A stretch of DNA of 64,000 nt, taken from positions 1 through 64,000 of the forward strand of contig JAUIAB010000005.1 of the NCBI GenBank assembly GCA_030425505.1, in the 5' to 3' direction. The position numbers and the translations under genes were made by a program. This document shows, piece after piece, positions 29,076-39,042 of this stretch (position 1 is the stretch's first letter; every line of letters starts with the position of its first letter). The DNA is from Bacteroidia bacterium. GTDB lineage: Bacteria; Bacteroidota; Bacteroidia; Cytophagales; Flammeovirgaceae. Below the pieces are notes generated by a model that did no database searches, was not told where the DNA came from, and worked only from the letters and a program-made list of their open reading frames with translations.

Positions 29076-30356
29076 TTATTTGACATTAACTTCTAATAAG
29101 TCTATTCGTGCCCCTGCCATACCAATAACTTTAAATAAATAGTCTTCCGTTTCAATAATATCCCCTACTTGCGGTAAGGCATGGTGAATATCCAATAAAT
29201 ACCCACCCAGTGTGTCATATTCTCCTTCGGGGATTTTTAATTTATCTTCTTCATTCAATACTTCTACTTCAAACCTAGCACTTATTTGAATTTTTTTATC
29301 ACTTACTTTCTTGAATACCAATTTATCCTGATCATGCTCATCTTCAATATCTCCAAATATTTCTTCCATGATATCTTCCATGGTTACTATTCCTGAAGTA
29401 CCTCCAAATTCATCTACTACTAATGCCATACTCTTTCTTTCGGAAATGAATTTTATCATCAACTCATTAGCAAAAATAGTTTCAGGTACTATTATAATAT
29501 CAGTAATGATTTCTTCTATTAATTTAGGTTTTTTAAATAAATGGTAATGGTGACAATAACCAATTATGTTATCAATGGAATCTTTAAATACAGGTATTTT
29601 TGAATGTCCACTATTGACAAATATTTTTTTTAGGTCTTGTATTTCATCTTCCTGGCTTACAGCAATAATTTCTTTTCGAGGGATCATACAATCCCTGACT
29701 TTTATTGCTTTAAACTCTAACGCATTATTTAAAATTTCCTTATCAATCCCTGACTCTTCCTTTTCATTTGCAGACCCAAACCTTTTGCTCACATAATCAT
29801 TGAGATCATTTAAGCCAAAAACCTGTTTTTTCTTCTCTTCACTATATCCAAAAATTTTGAATATTAATACCCTTGAGCTTTTAACAACTAACCAAACTAC
29901 TGGGTATGAAATAAGATAAAATAATCGCATTGGAAGTGCTGAAGCAGTTAAAAACCTGTCTGGGTTTACCAATGAAATACTTTTGGGGAGAAATTCGGCT
30001 GTAGCTAAAACAATAAGTGTGGAGATAGATGTTTGGATAACCAGAGTTAGTGTTTCTTTCAGTATTAAACTATCAGTAGTAATTATTTTAGAGAGAAAGC
30101 TAACAATAGCTGGCTCTAAGAGTTTGGTCATGAAAATACCATAAACTACCAATGAAATAGTGTTTCCAAGGAGTATTGATGCAAGAAAGTAGGCAGGTTT
30201 ACTTAAAAATTTACTTATTATTTCTCCAGAAAAAACGCCTTTTCTTTTCTGTATGGCTATATGCAACCTATTAGCAGAAAGAAATGCAATCTCTGTAGCA
30301 GAAAAAAAACCTGAAGAGATAAGAGATAGTACTACGATCAATACATCTGTGTGCAT
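29076..30356 (-). CDS. CNNM/CorC (hemolysin-like) membrane protein with CBS pair
   Basis: 426 residues from the ATG at 30356 (a TTG two codons earlier is possible). A DUF21/CNNM transmembrane domain covers about 1-195 (SSGFFSATEIAFLSANR is typical). A CBS pair covers about 205-330 (VRDCMIPRKEIIAV, GTSGIVTMEDIMEEIFGDI), and a CorC_HlyC domain covers about 345-425. Family members move Mg2+ or Na+, or regulate such transport; the gliding-associated GldE of Bacteroidota has the same domain order, but gldD, ssb and mutY are not neighbours here. It lies about 50 bp downstream of nqrE on the same strand, where nqrF would be expected, so cotranscription with the sodium pump is plausible. Confidence 0.85.
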   Translation of the reverse strand: MHTDVLIVVLSLISSGFFSATEIAFLSANRLHIAIQKRKGVFSGEIISKFLSKPAYFLASILLGNTISLVVYGIFMTKLLEPAIVSFLSKIITTDSLILKETLTLVIQTSISTLIVLATAEFLPKSISLVNPDRFLTASALPMRLFYLISYPVVWLVVKSSRVLIFKIFGYSEEKKKQVFGLNDLNDYVSKRFGSANEKEESGIDKEILNNALEFKAIKVRDCMIPRKEIIAVSQEDEIQDLKKIFVNSGHSKIPVFKDSIDNIIGYCHHYHLFKKPKLIEEIITDIIIVPETIFANELMIKFISERKSMALVVDEFGGTSGIVTMEDIMEEIFGDIEDEHDQDKLVFKKVSDKKIQISARFEVEVLNEEDKLKIPEGEYDTLGGYLLDIHHALPQVGDIIETEDYLFKVIGMAGARIDLLEVNVK

Positions 30357-30408
30357 ATGCAAATAATAGCACTATACTTTTACCTTACAAGAAGCCTTGG
30401 CAAAAAGA

Positions 30409-31023
30409 TTAAATCGATATACCCATAAAAGACATGAACGCAACTCCCATGAGTCCGGTAATAATAAACGTTATTCCTAAACCTTTCAAAGGAGCAGGTA
30501 CATTAGAGTATTTAAGTTTTTCTCTAATAGCTGCCAAAGCAATAATAGCTAAAAACCAACCTATACCTGAGCTGAAACCAAATACTGTAGCTTCAACAAA
30601 AGTGTATTCTCTTGGTACCATAAAAAGTGATGACCCTAAAATTGCACAGTTCACTGCTATTAGTGGTAAGAATATTCCCAAAGAACCATAAAGTGCAGGG
30701 GAAAACTTTTCAATAATCATTTCAACTAACTGTACAATGGAAGCGATTACAGCTATGAACATTATATATTGTAAAAAACTAAGATCTACACCAGCAAATG
30801 AACTCCCCATCCATGATAATGCTCCTTCTTTTAAAATGAAGTCATAGATTAGCCAGTTAAGAGGGACAGTAATTGTTAGAACAAATATAACAGCTATACC
30901 AAGACCCGAAGCTGTTGTAACTTTCTTAGAAACAGCAAGATAAGAGCACATTCCTAAGAAGTATGCAAACACCATATTTTCTATAAATATGGACTTTATT
31001 CCCAGATTAAAAAGATCTAACAT
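30409..31023 (-). CDS. nqrE: Na+-translocating NADH:quinone reductase subunit E
   Basis: 204 residues with six transmembrane helices. Characteristic segments are [51 protein letters not shown]-like [12 protein letters not shown] and [22 protein letters not shown]. NqrE and NqrD are inverted homologues that form the membrane core holding an iron centre (one conserved Cys pair region is visible: MCSYL and NCAILG). It is separated from nqrD by 114 bp that contain a hairpin, the widest gap in the cluster. Confidence 0.95.
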   Translation of the reverse strand: MLDLFNLGIKSIFIENMVFAYFLGMCSYLAVSKKVTTASGLGIAVIFVLTITVPLNWLIYDFILKEGALSWMGSSFAGVDLSFLQYIMFIAVIASIVQLVEMIIEKFSPALYGSLGIFLPLIAVNCAILGSSLFMVPREYTFVEATVFGFSSGIGWFLAIIALAAIREKLKYSNVPAPLKGLGITFIITGLMGVAFMSFMGISI

Positions 31024-31057
31024 TTTTTAAAAATTATTTCTAAAATTTTCAATCAAC

Positions 31058-31082
31058 TACCTCGTGGCAAACCCACAAGGTA
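31058..31082 (-). promoter_or_regulatory. Hairpin between nqrD and nqrE
   Basis: On the transcribed minus strand a 10-bp stem (TACCTTGTGG with CCACGAGGTA, one G-U pair) closes a five-base loop. There is no T-run after it, so it looks more like an mRNA processing or stabilising element, or a leaky attenuator, than a terminator. Confidence 0.4.
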
Positions 31083-31137
31083 TAGTAATCAATAATGTTT
31101 TTATAATCGAAGTAAGTTTCGAGATATTAAAAAGTAA

Positions 31138-31827
31138 TTAACTTTCAACATAGCCATTTCTAGCTCTCTGAACCCATATTATTATACCAACTATAATAAA
31201 TGCTCCCACTGGTGATGTCATCAAACCATTCGTTGGAAAATCAGATCCAACCCAACCGTCCTTAGACCAACCAATTGCTTCAAAAACTTTAAAGTCAAAT
31301 AGTGAACCAGAACCTAATAGCTCTCTGAAAAATGCTACTGCTAAAATTACCCAAGCATACCCAAAGGCACTGCCAAAGCCATCTAAAACAGAGTCATACG
31401 GTTTATTTCCCATTGCAAAAGCTTCCAATCGTCCCATTATGATACAATTGGTAATAATTAGCCCTACATAAACTCCCACTACCTTCGATACATCATACAA
31501 GTATGCCTTTAAGAATTGATCTACTAAAACTACAAGAGATGCAACTACACTTAGTTGAACAATTATTCTAACTCGTTGTGGTATAGCATTACGCAACACT
31601 GAAATGATTAAGTTAGAAAAAACTACTACAAACATTACAGCAATAGACATCACAAGCGTAGGCTCTAACTTTGCTGTTACTGCTAATGCAGAGCATATTC
31701 CCAAAACCTGAACGGTTATTGGGTTATCATCGTCTAAAGGATCCGTTACTATTCTTCTTCTTCTTTTCGAGAGAAGAGGCTCTGCTTTTTTCTTAACTTT
31801 TAGTTCCGAAACTGCTGCTTCACTCAT
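31138..31827 (-). CDS. nqrD: Na+-translocating NADH:quinone reductase subunit D
   Basis: 229 residues. A basic cytoplasmic N-terminal extension (KRRRRIVTDPL, about 1-33) precedes six transmembrane helices with the family segments PITVQVLGICSALAVT, NCIIMGRLEAFAM and DGFGSAFGYAWVI. It pairs with NqrE in the membrane core. The start lies 11 bases after the nqrC stop, so the two are in one operon. Start is ATG at 31827. Confidence 0.95.
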   Translation of the reverse strand: MSEAAVSELKVKKKAEPLLSKRRRRIVTDPLDDDNPITVQVLGICSALAVTAKLEPTLVMSIAVMFVVVFSNLIISVLRNAIPQRVRIIVQLSVVASLVVLVDQFLKAYLYDVSKVVGVYVGLIITNCIIMGRLEAFAMGNKPYDSVLDGFGSAFGYAWVILAVAFFRELLGSGSLFDFKVFEAIGWSKDGWVGSDFPTNGLMTSPVGAFIIVGIIIWVQRARNGYVES

Positions 31828-31838
31828 AATTCTCTTTT

Positions 31839-32585
31839 TTAACTATTCGTTTTTAACCTTTTGAAGTAAGGCTCATAATATCCAATGTAATTTTTTAGCA
31901 TGTCATTCACACCATTTCCTGTTATCGTTGCTCCTGACATTCCATCTATTTGATGCTCACTCAAGTTATTGTTACTTTCTCCCTTGAGCATATTTACTGA
32001 CTTAAGAACCCAGTTGTTGTCATACAACTTCTTTCCAACATATCTATTCTGAACTTCCTTTTCAGTAATTCTTGCTCCCAAACCAGGAGTTTCTCCTCTA
32101 TGGTCAAAAGTAACCCCAGCTAAAGTATTTAAGTCGCCTTTTATTGCAACAAAACCCCATATATTATCCCAAAGACCATATCCATATACTGGAACTATAT
32201 AAGCCTCAATTTGTGTAGTACTTCCCTTTTTCATACATTTAAATACGGGCAACTTCATTTCTTGAGGACTCTTTTTCGAAAGTTTGTATTGCTTGCTTAT
32301 ATCAATATCTTCTGGTTTTCCTGCACCATACTCATTGGATGAAAGCTCATTTCCTTTTGCATCTACAACAAAAGACTGAATACGCTGCTTATATATTTCA
32401 GCTATTTTACTTTTCTCAAGCATAGAAACATCTATTACAGCACTAAGTATCTGTTTTTTTGTTTCTAGTTCAACCTCTTTTTCTTGAATGGGTTTTAAAT
32501 ACACTGCAGTGAAAGACAGTAAACCACCAAGAATTACTGTTAGAATAGACGTAAAAACGATGATATATGTATTAGACTGTCGCAC
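31839..32585 (-). CDS. nqrC: Na+-translocating NADH:quinone reductase subunit C
   Basis: 248 residues: one N-terminal transmembrane helix (about 7-29) and a periplasmic FMN-binding domain. The flavinylation motif SGATIT (217-222) carries the Thr to which FMN is joined by a phosphoester bond, a reaction done by ApbE. Start is a GTG at 32585; it overlaps the end of nqrB by 14 bases, which indicates translational coupling. No apbE gene is in the window. Confidence 0.95.
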   Translation of the reverse strand: MRQSNTYIIVFTSILTVILGGLLSFTAVYLKPIQEKEVELETKKQILSAVIDVSMLEKSKIAEIYKQRIQSFVVDAKGNELSSNEYGAGKPEDIDISKQYKLSKKSPQEMKLPVFKCMKKGSTTQIEAYIVPVYGYGLWDNIWGFVAIKGDLNTLAGVTFDHRGETPGLGARITEKEVQNRYVGKKLYDNNWVLKSVNMLKGESNNNLSEHQIDGMSGATITGNGVNDMLKNYIGYYEPYFKRLKTNS

Positions 32586-33792
32586 GTTGTAATCTTCTTT
32601 TTTTGTTAGCTTTAATTACATAAAAATCAATTAAAGGAGCAAACACGTTCATCAAAAGAACTGCCAGCATTATTCCTTCCGGATAAGCAGGATTAAACAC
32701 CCTGATCACTACTGTTAATATTCCTATCAAAAGACCATAAATCCATTTTCCTGATTCTGTATGCGCTGCAGAAACTGGATCTGTAGCCATAAATACAGCA
32801 CCAAATGCCAACCCTCCAATTACCAGGTGATAGTGGGCTGGCATCATCATAAATTCATTAGCGCCTACCCAGTTGAAACCTAAGCCCATCAAATAAGCAC
32901 CCCCAAATACGCTAACAATGATTTTCCAGCTTCCAACGCCTGTCAATATCAGAATTATGGCACCAATTAAACACATAAATGTACTAGTCTCTCCTATTGA
33001 ACCGGGTATTGTCCCAATAAACAAACTCTTAATATCATACATACCTGGATTCCAGCCCATTGTTGCCATGCTGAGTGTTCCCCCACTTCCAAACAACGGT
33101 GTTGTTGTAGATACTGCACTTGCTGCTAAAGCTAAAAATGTTGCTCCTGAGTATCCATCTGTAAGACTTGTTTCTCCACTTTCTCCAAGGTATGTCCAAA
33201 CTTCCCCAGAAATTTCAGACGGGTATGCAAAATACAAGAATGCTCTTGCTGTCATAGCTACATTAAGAATATTCATTCCTGTGCCACCAAATACTTCTTT
33301 TGCTATTACTACACCAAACACAGATGCTACTGCTACTTGCCAAAGTGGGATAGTTACAGGCATAATTAGCGGAATAAGCATCCCTGTTACTAGAAACCCT
33401 TCATTGATTGGGTGCTTACGAGTTACAGCAAATACTACTTCAGCAATTCCTCCAGCAGAATAAGCAACTACTACTATTGGCAATACAAGCTTTGCCCCTA
33501 ACCAAAACTTTTCTCCGAAAGAAGCTAAACCATTACCTGTTGCTAGAAAGTGTTGATGACCTACATTCCACATTCCAAATAATAAACATGGTACCATAGC
33601 TATTACCACAGTCATCATCATTCTCTTCAGGTCAATTGCATCTCTTATTTGAGAACCTCTATTACTAGTTACTTCTGAAGGAGTAAAAAGAAAAGTCTCT
33701 CCAGCTTCAAACAAATAATAGAATTTCTCCAGCTTACCCCCTTTTTCAAAAAGAGGCCTTTGTTTATCAAGAATTTTATGTAAAAACTTCAT
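32572..33792 (-). CDS. nqrB: Na+-translocating NADH:quinone reductase subunit B
   Basis: 406 residues with about ten transmembrane helices. The motif DGYSGAT (212-218) holds the Thr that carries covalent FMN. Other typical segments are NEGFLVTGMLIPL, KEVFGGTGMNILN and FMATDPVSAAHTESGKWIYG. NqrB is the main Na+ and quinone-handling subunit. Start is ATG at 33792, 42 bases after nqrA. Confidence 0.95.
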   Translation of the reverse strand: MKFLHKILDKQRPLFEKGGKLEKFYYLFEAGETFLFTPSEVTSNRGSQIRDAIDLKRMMMTVVIAMVPCLLFGMWNVGHQHFLATGNGLASFGEKFWLGAKLVLPIVVVAYSAGGIAEVVFAVTRKHPINEGFLVTGMLIPLIMPVTIPLWQVAVASVFGVVIAKEVFGGTGMNILNVAMTARAFLYFAYPSEISGEVWTYLGESGETSLTDGYSGATFLALAASAVSTTTPLFGSGGTLSMATMGWNPGMYDIKSLFIGTIPGSIGETSTFMCLIGAIILILTGVGSWKIIVSVFGGAYLMGLGFNWVGANEFMMMPAHYHLVIGGLAFGAVFMATDPVSAAHTESGKWIYGLLIGILTVVIRVFNPAYPEGIMLAVLLMNVFAPLIDFYVIKANKKRRLQRATV

Positions 33793-33834
33793 TATTTCAG
33801 CAAGTAATTGTTAAAATCAAAGGTTTCTACTGAT

Positions 33835-35208
33835 TTACCCTTCAATCATTAGGTTTATTCCTTTTCGAACTATTTTCTGTATATCATGCTTAGATACATC
33901 TATAAACTCGCACAAGGCTAAATCTTCTTCAGAAACCTCAAAAATACCCAGTGCTTCCATTCCTTCAAAGTCTTCTGCAAGAATAGCTTTTATTAAATGT
34001 GTCGGCAAAATATCCATCGGTACAACTTTCTCAAAAGCCCCTGTCATTACAAAAGCTCTTTCTTCTCCATTCTTATTGGTATCTACTGTAGAACCTTTTC
34101 TGCCGTTGATGAAGGATAATAATCCCCATGCTCTATGAAAACTGAGACGTTTTGTAAAACTTAGCCATCCATCTGTTAAGAAAAACCTCGGTTTGTTTCC
34201 TTCTGGAATAACAGTAACTAATTGATCGTAAAAACCAACAAACCCATTATTACTAATTTTCTCTCCAGTAAGTACATTTCCAGAAATAACACGATACTCG
34301 CTAGAAGTATCTACCTCACTCTCTTTTAAAAACTTGTCAACACAAGCACCGATGTAGGTTTTATAATACTGTGGCTTTTTAAGTTTAGATCCTGCAAATG
34401 CAATAACTTTTGAAGCATCATAAATACCATTTAAGAAAAGTTTTCCAATTTGAATAACTCCAAAAGGGGATATCGTCCAAACTGTTTCACCAGTACTGAT
34501 TGGGTCTATATGATGTATTTGAACTCCAACACAACCTGCTGGGTGAGAACCAAAGAACTTGTTTACTTCAACTCCTTCAGTTTTAGTGAATATTGGTAAT
34601 ACTTCCTTAGATCCATCTACACTGATATGAATTTTATCTGTAAACTTCTTTAGTATTTCTATTCCTGCCTCAAAAAAATGTTCTTCTCCTTTAAATGTCA
34701 CACTATAATCAGGTGACAATGGGTGCGTATCAAATGCAGAAATAAATATTGACTTTGGTGTATCGTCAGGGTTTGCAACAATAGCATAAGGTCTTTGGAT
34801 TATATTTGGCCAAACCCCCGACTCTATCATTTGATCTTTTGCAGAGTCTTTTGAAAGTTTGTGAATATCAGAGATAGAATATTTATCAAAGCTTTTATGC
34901 TTTATAACTTCATCACTCAATATCTTTATTTCAAGCAACTTTCTTTTATCTCCTCTTCTGATTTCTGCTACCTCTCCACTTACAGGAGAAGTATATTTTA
35001 CTCTTTCATTGGATTTGTCGTAAAAAACAGGGTCTCCAGCTTGGATTTGATCTCCTTCCTTTACGAGGAGCTTTGGAAGTTTTAGGTTTATAAAATCTGT
35101 AGGCTTTAAAGCAAAAATAGCTGACTTAACATCATAAGTAACATTATTAGATGCCTCTCCTAATAAATTTATATTAAACCCTTTTTTAAGTCTAACAGTC
35201 TTAGACAT
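33835..35208 (-). CDS. nqrA: Na+-translocating NADH:quinone reductase subunit A
   Basis: 457 residues, the usual length; the soluble cytoplasmic subunit. Family segments are RLKKGFNINLLGEA at the start, LVKEGDQIQAGDPVFYDK, HPAGCVGVQIHHIDPI, VWTISPFGVIQIG and the C-terminal CEFIDVSKHDIQKIVRKGINLMI. It is the first gene of the nqr operon, which continues through B, C, D and E. Start is ATG at 35208, with a putative -7 box about 45 bases upstream. Confidence 0.95.
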   Translation of the reverse strand: MSKTVRLKKGFNINLLGEASNNVTYDVKSAIFALKPTDFINLKLPKLLVKEGDQIQAGDPVFYDKSNERVKYTSPVSGEVAEIRRGDKRKLLEIKILSDEVIKHKSFDKYSISDIHKLSKDSAKDQMIESGVWPNIIQRPYAIVANPDDTPKSIFISAFDTHPLSPDYSVTFKGEEHFFEAGIEILKKFTDKIHISVDGSKEVLPIFTKTEGVEVNKFFGSHPAGCVGVQIHHIDPISTGETVWTISPFGVIQIGKLFLNGIYDASKVIAFAGSKLKKPQYYKTYIGACVDKFLKESEVDTSSEYRVISGNVLTGEKISNNGFVGFYDQLVTVIPEGNKPRFFLTDGWLSFTKRLSFHRAWGLLSFINGRKGSTVDTNKNGEERAFVMTGAFEKVVPMDILPTHLIKAILAEDFEGMEALGIFEVSEEDLALCEFIDVSKHDIQKIVRKGINLMIEG

Positions 35209-35673
35209 ACGTATATTTATAAGTAAAATTAAATCTGTACAACTAGGAAAGCAAAACTAAGAAAGATTGTTTAAAATAATATCTACCAGAGTTAAGTTTA
35301 TTTGGTACATATTTTTAATTGGAATGTTTTCAGCTATATACTAAAAAACACAAGGGCGAGTAAAAACTCACCCAATGTGCTTCTTTCAACCAGCTATGAA
35401 AAAGAAATGCAGGATGCAAAACAACTGCATTTACTAAAGATTTATAATTTTTTTAACCTTGTTTCTATTCATATAGAGATTACAAAAGCAAATAATGTAA
35501 TAATTATTCTTTTTTTTTTATGACAATTGAGCAAAACATTACTTGTGCAATGATTCAATTATCTATATCGAATAAACATGCATAGGCCTTTTTTAGTTTA
35601 GAAAATTTAGGTCTTCATATAATAGTTAATACAATATTTATAGTTAATTTAGTTTAATTCTAAATAAGAAGTA
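35209..35673. other. Divergent intergenic region between nqrA and sufB
   Basis: 465 AT-rich bases that must hold the promoters of the nqr operon (leftward) and sufB (rightward). A hairpin with arms GGGCGAGT (35354-35361) and ACTCACCC (35366-35373), one mismatch and a four-A loop, lies in the middle. A 73-codon frame at 35302-35523 has no signal peptide, ribosome site or familiar pattern and was not accepted as a gene. Confidence 0.45.
35252..35259 (-). promoter_or_regulatory. Putative -7 box for the nqr operon
   Basis: TAGTTTTG on the minus strand matches TAnnTTTG and leaves a leader of about 40 bases before nqrA. No good -33 element is seen. Confidence 0.35.
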
Positions 35674-37116
35674 ATGAAGTCGGATGATATATTAGATGAA
35701 TTAGCTCTTAAGGAGTACGAACATGGTTGGTCTACGGACATTGAAACGGATTTTATTTCCAAGGGGTTAAATGAGGGTGTTGTTAGAGCTATTTCTAAGA
35801 AGAAAAATGAACCAGAGTGGCTTACAGAATGGAGGGTTGAGTCTTTCCACAAATGGTTGAAGATGAAAGAACCAGAGTGGGGCAATATTAGTTTTCCAAA
35901 AATCAACTATCAGGATATTGTTTACTATGCAGCTCCAAAGCAAAAAGTTACGCCAAAATCTTTGGACGAAGTAGACCCTGAGCTACTAGCTACTTTTGAA
36001 AAGCTTGGTATACCACTTAATGAGCAAAAAAGACTTTCTGGGATTGCAGTAGATGCTGTAATTGATAGTATTTCTGTAGGAACTACTTTTAAGGAGCAAT
36101 TAGCTGAACTTGGAATTATTTTTTGTTCTTTTAGCGAAGCTGTACAGGAACACCCAGAGTTGGTAAGAAAATATTTGGGCTCTGTAGTTCCTACAAATGA
36201 CAATTATTTCTCTGCTCTTAATTCAGCTGTTTTTAGTGATGGATCTTTCTGCTACATCCCTAAAGGGGTTAAGTGCCCAATGGAATTATCTACATACTTT
36301 AGAATTAATGCAGCTAATACAGGTCAGTTTGAAAGAACTCTAATTATTGCCGATGAAGATTCTTATGTAAGCTATTTAGAAGGTTGTACAGCTCCAATGA
36401 GAGATGAAAACCAACTACATGCTGCAGTGGTAGAAATTTATGCTGCAAAAGATGCTGAGGTAAAGTATTCTACTGTTCAAAACTGGTATCCTGGAGATAA
36501 AAACGGCAAGGGTGGAATCTATAATTTTGTAACAAAAAGAGGTATTTGTTATGGTGACAACTCTAAAATTTCCTGGACTCAGGTAGAAACAGGCTCTTCT
36601 ATCACATGGAAATATCCTAGTTGTATTTTGAAAGGAGATAACTCTACTGGTGAATTTTACTCTGTAGCCATGACAAATAACTATCAGCAAGCTGATACTG
36701 GGTCAAAAATGATTCATATTGGAAAGAATACCAAAAGTAGGATTGTATCCAAAGGTATTTCTGCTGGTAAAAGTCAGAATAGTTATCGGGGGCTTGTTAA
36801 AGTTATGAAAAGAGCTGAAGGTTCTAGAAACTTTTCCCAATGCGACTCACTTTTAATGGGTAATAATTGCGGTGCACATACATTTCCTTACATCGAAGTT
36901 GATAACTCTTCTTCAAAAATTGAACATGAAGCTACTACTTCTAAAATAGGGGAAGATCAAATTTTCTACTGTAACCAGAGAGGTATTGATGATGAAAAAG
37001 CTATTGCGCTTATAGTAAACGGGTATGCTAAAGAGGTTCTCAATAAATTACCAATGGAGTTTGCAGTAGAAGCTCAAAAGCTTTTAAGTATAAGTCTTGA
37101 GGGAAGTGTAGGTTAG
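35674..37116 (+). CDS. sufB: Fe-S cluster scaffold subunit SufB
   Basis: 480 residues, full length. Typical segments are [90 protein letters not shown] and the C-terminal [14 protein letters not shown]...[21 protein letters not shown]. SufB builds Fe-S clusters with SufC and SufD. Those partners and sufS are normally directly downstream, but the next gene here is pyrG, so sufB is alone. It ends at the usual SLEGSVG. Start is ATG at 35674. Confidence 0.95.
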   Translation: MKSDDILDELALKEYEHGWSTDIETDFISKGLNEGVVRAISKKKNEPEWLTEWRVESFHKWLKMKEPEWGNISFPKINYQDIVYYAAPKQKVTPKSLDEVDPELLATFEKLGIPLNEQKRLSGIAVDAVIDSISVGTTFKEQLAELGIIFCSFSEAVQEHPELVRKYLGSVVPTNDNYFSALNSAVFSDGSFCYIPKGVKCPMELSTYFRINAANTGQFERTLIIADEDSYVSYLEGCTAPMRDENQLHAAVVEIYAAKDAEVKYSTVQNWYPGDKNGKGGIYNFVTKRGICYGDNSKISWTQVETGSSITWKYPSCILKGDNSTGEFYSVAMTNNYQQADTGSKMIHIGKNTKSRIVSKGISAGKSQNSYRGLVKVMKRAEGSRNFSQCDSLLMGNNCGAHTFPYIEVDNSSSKIEHEATTSKIGEDQIFYCNQRGIDDEKAIALIVNGYAKEVLNKLPMEFAVEAQKLLSISLEGSVG

Positions 37117-37121
37117 TTTAA

Positions 37122-37136
37122 CCCGAATAATTCGGG
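37122..37136 (+). terminator. Possible terminator hairpin after sufB
   Basis: A perfect six-bp stem (CCCGAA/TTCGGG) with a three-base loop starts five bases after the sufB stop. The following sequence (ACTTAATTTAAT) is only loosely T-rich, so termination may be weak. Confidence 0.35.
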
Positions 37137-37346
37137 ACTTAATTTAATAGAACAGGTAATCTCTGATTACAATGTAATTGATTATGCAAGACTTGAGCTA
37201 ACTAATTCCCAAATTTGGAGAATAAAACATTGTGTGATTTAAAATACAAGCATCTAATAATCAATTATTTAATCTAAAATTAACGGCTTCCTAATGAATA
37301 ATGCAGGTTAATTATTTTTTTTTAGTCTTCTACATAACTCCATCTG

Positions 37347-37354
37347 TATATTTG
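37347..37354 (+). promoter_or_regulatory. Putative -7 box for pyrG
   Basis: TATATTTG matches TAnnTTTG and lies 16 bases before the ATG at 37371. This also argues for that ATG over the TTG at 37359, since the expected transcript start would fall close to or after the TTG. Confidence 0.45.
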
Positions 37355-37370
37355 CATTTTGGCTATTACA

Positions 37371-38996
37371 ATGCAAATTCCTAATACTAAATTTATTTTC
37401 GTTACGGGTGGAGTTACTTCTTCTTTAGGTAAAGGGATTATTTCTGCTTCACTCGGTAAACTCCTTCAAGCAAGAGGGTATAAGGTAACTATTCAGAAGT
37501 TTGATCCTTACATCAATATTGATCCGGGCACTATGAACCCGTACGAACATGGAGAGTGCTACGTTACAGATGATGGCGCTGAAACAGATCTAGACCTAGG
37601 TCATTATGAACGTTTTTTGAATCAACCCACAAGCCAGTCCAATAATATTACCACTGGAAGGGTTTATAATGAAGTGATCAGCAAGGAAAGAAAAGGGGAT
37701 TATTTAGGAAAAACGGTTCAGGTTATTCCACATATCACAGATGAGATCAAAAGAAATATCTACTCTTTAGGAAAAACAGGTAATTATGATATTGTAATTA
37801 CTGAAATTGGGGGCTGTGTCGGCGATATTGAATCTCTACCTTATGTAGAAGCAATACGGCAAGCAAGGTGGGAACTAGGTACAGGAAACTCTTTGGTTAT
37901 TCACCTCACTTTAATTCCTTATTTGAAAGCTGCTAAGGAATTAAAAACAAAACCAACGCAAAACTCTGTTAAAACTTTATTAGAATATGGTGTACAACCA
38001 AATATTCTTGTATGTAGAACAGAGCACCACCTACCTATAGAGATAAGGCAAAAAATATCTCGCTTCTGTAACGTTAGTCTTCAGTCAGTAATTGAGTCCA
38101 TTGATGCAGAAACTATTTATGATGTTCCTCTTTTGATGCGAAAAGAGAAGCTAGACGAAATAGTATTAGAAGGTCTATCTCTTTCTGTAGAAAATGAGCC
38201 AAAACTGGAGCAATGGAAGCAATTTTTAGGAAAGCTAAAAAACCCTACTACTGAGGTGAAAATAGCTTTGGTTGGTAAGTATGTTGAACTTCCAGATGCG
38301 TACAAATCTATTATCGAGGCTTTGACTCATGCCAGAGCAGTAAATGAATGCAAAATAAGAATTGAATGGGTGCAGGCAGAAAGCTTATTTTCTCATAGTG
38401 AAGATAATTTAGGACAGTTCTTTGAAGATGTATCTGGTATTATTGTGGCACCAGGTTTTGGTGAGAGAGGAATAGAGGGTAAAATTAAAGCTGCTGCTTA
38501 TGCCAGAGAAAGAAAAATACCTTTTCTAGGAATTTGTTTAGGCATGCAGTGTGCTGTTATCTCTTTTGCACGTGATGTTTTAGGGCTAACAGGTGCTAAT
38601 TCTACAGAAATAGATTCCAGTACATCTCATCCGATTATTTCTTTAATGGAAGAACAAGAAGATATTACTCAGCTAGGAGGGACTATGCGTCTCGGTGCAT
38701 ACCCTTGCAAACTAAAAAAGTCTTCGAAGGCTTTTTCTATATATGAAAAGCAATCTATTTCTGAGCGCCACCGTCATAGATATGAGTTTAATAATACTTA
38801 TCTAGAAGATTTTGAGAAGAAAGGAATGATGGCATCGGGTATTAATCCTGAAAAAAACCTTGTTGAAATTGTAGAGCTAAAAAATCATCCTTTTTATATA
38901 GGAGTTCAGTTTCATCCAGAATTAAAAAGTACTGTAGAAAACCCACACCCTCTATTTTCTAGTTTTATAGCAGCATCTATTCTAGCAAAAGGTTAG
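37371..38996 (+). CDS. pyrG: CTP synthase
   Basis: About 541 residues from the ATG at 37371; the reading frame can extend four codons to a TTG at 37359, which is less likely. The N-terminal amidoligase domain opens with [17 protein letters not shown] (P-loop) and has [20 protein letters not shown] and [14 protein letters not shown]. The C-terminal class I glutamine amidotransferase has the nucleophile Cys in GICLGMQCA and the HPEL triad segment. It makes CTP from UTP, ATP and glutamine. It is read alone, converging on the PAS receptor gene 46 bases later. Confidence 0.95.
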   Translation: MQIPNTKFIFVTGGVTSSLGKGIISASLGKLLQARGYKVTIQKFDPYINIDPGTMNPYEHGECYVTDDGAETDLDLGHYERFLNQPTSQSNNITTGRVYNEVISKERKGDYLGKTVQVIPHITDEIKRNIYSLGKTGNYDIVITEIGGCVGDIESLPYVEAIRQARWELGTGNSLVIHLTLIPYLKAAKELKTKPTQNSVKTLLEYGVQPNILVCRTEHHLPIEIRQKISRFCNVSLQSVIESIDAETIYDVPLLMRKEKLDEIVLEGLSLSVENEPKLEQWKQFLGKLKNPTTEVKIALVGKYVELPDAYKSIIEALTHARAVNECKIRIEWVQAESLFSHSEDNLGQFFEDVSGIIVAPGFGERGIEGKIKAAAYARERKIPFLGICLGMQCAVISFARDVLGLTGANSTEIDSSTSHPIISLMEEQEDITQLGGTMRLGAYPCKLKKSSKAFSIYEKQSISERHRHRYEFNNTYLEDFEKKGMMASGINPEKNLVEIVELKNHPFYIGVQFHPELKSTVENPHPLFSSFIAASILAKG

Positions 38997-39042
38997 TGGC
39001 AAGGAAGTACTTGCAAAAACTAATACTTTTTACGTTTAAATG

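Noticed and set aside
32918-33463. A 181-codon plus-strand open frame opposite nqrB
   Set aside because: It is the antisense shadow of a strongly conserved membrane protein; its composition (many Pro, Ile, Thr) mirrors the hydrophobic codons on the other strand.
35302-35523. A 73-codon plus-strand frame in the nqrA-sufB gap
   Set aside because: It starts at TTG, has no family pattern or signal peptide, and lies where promoters and a hairpin are expected.
37117-37236. In-frame extension after the sufB TAG stop (39 further codons)
   Set aside because: SufB ends normally at SLEGSVG just before the stop, and the hairpin lies inside the extension; read-through is not needed to explain anything.
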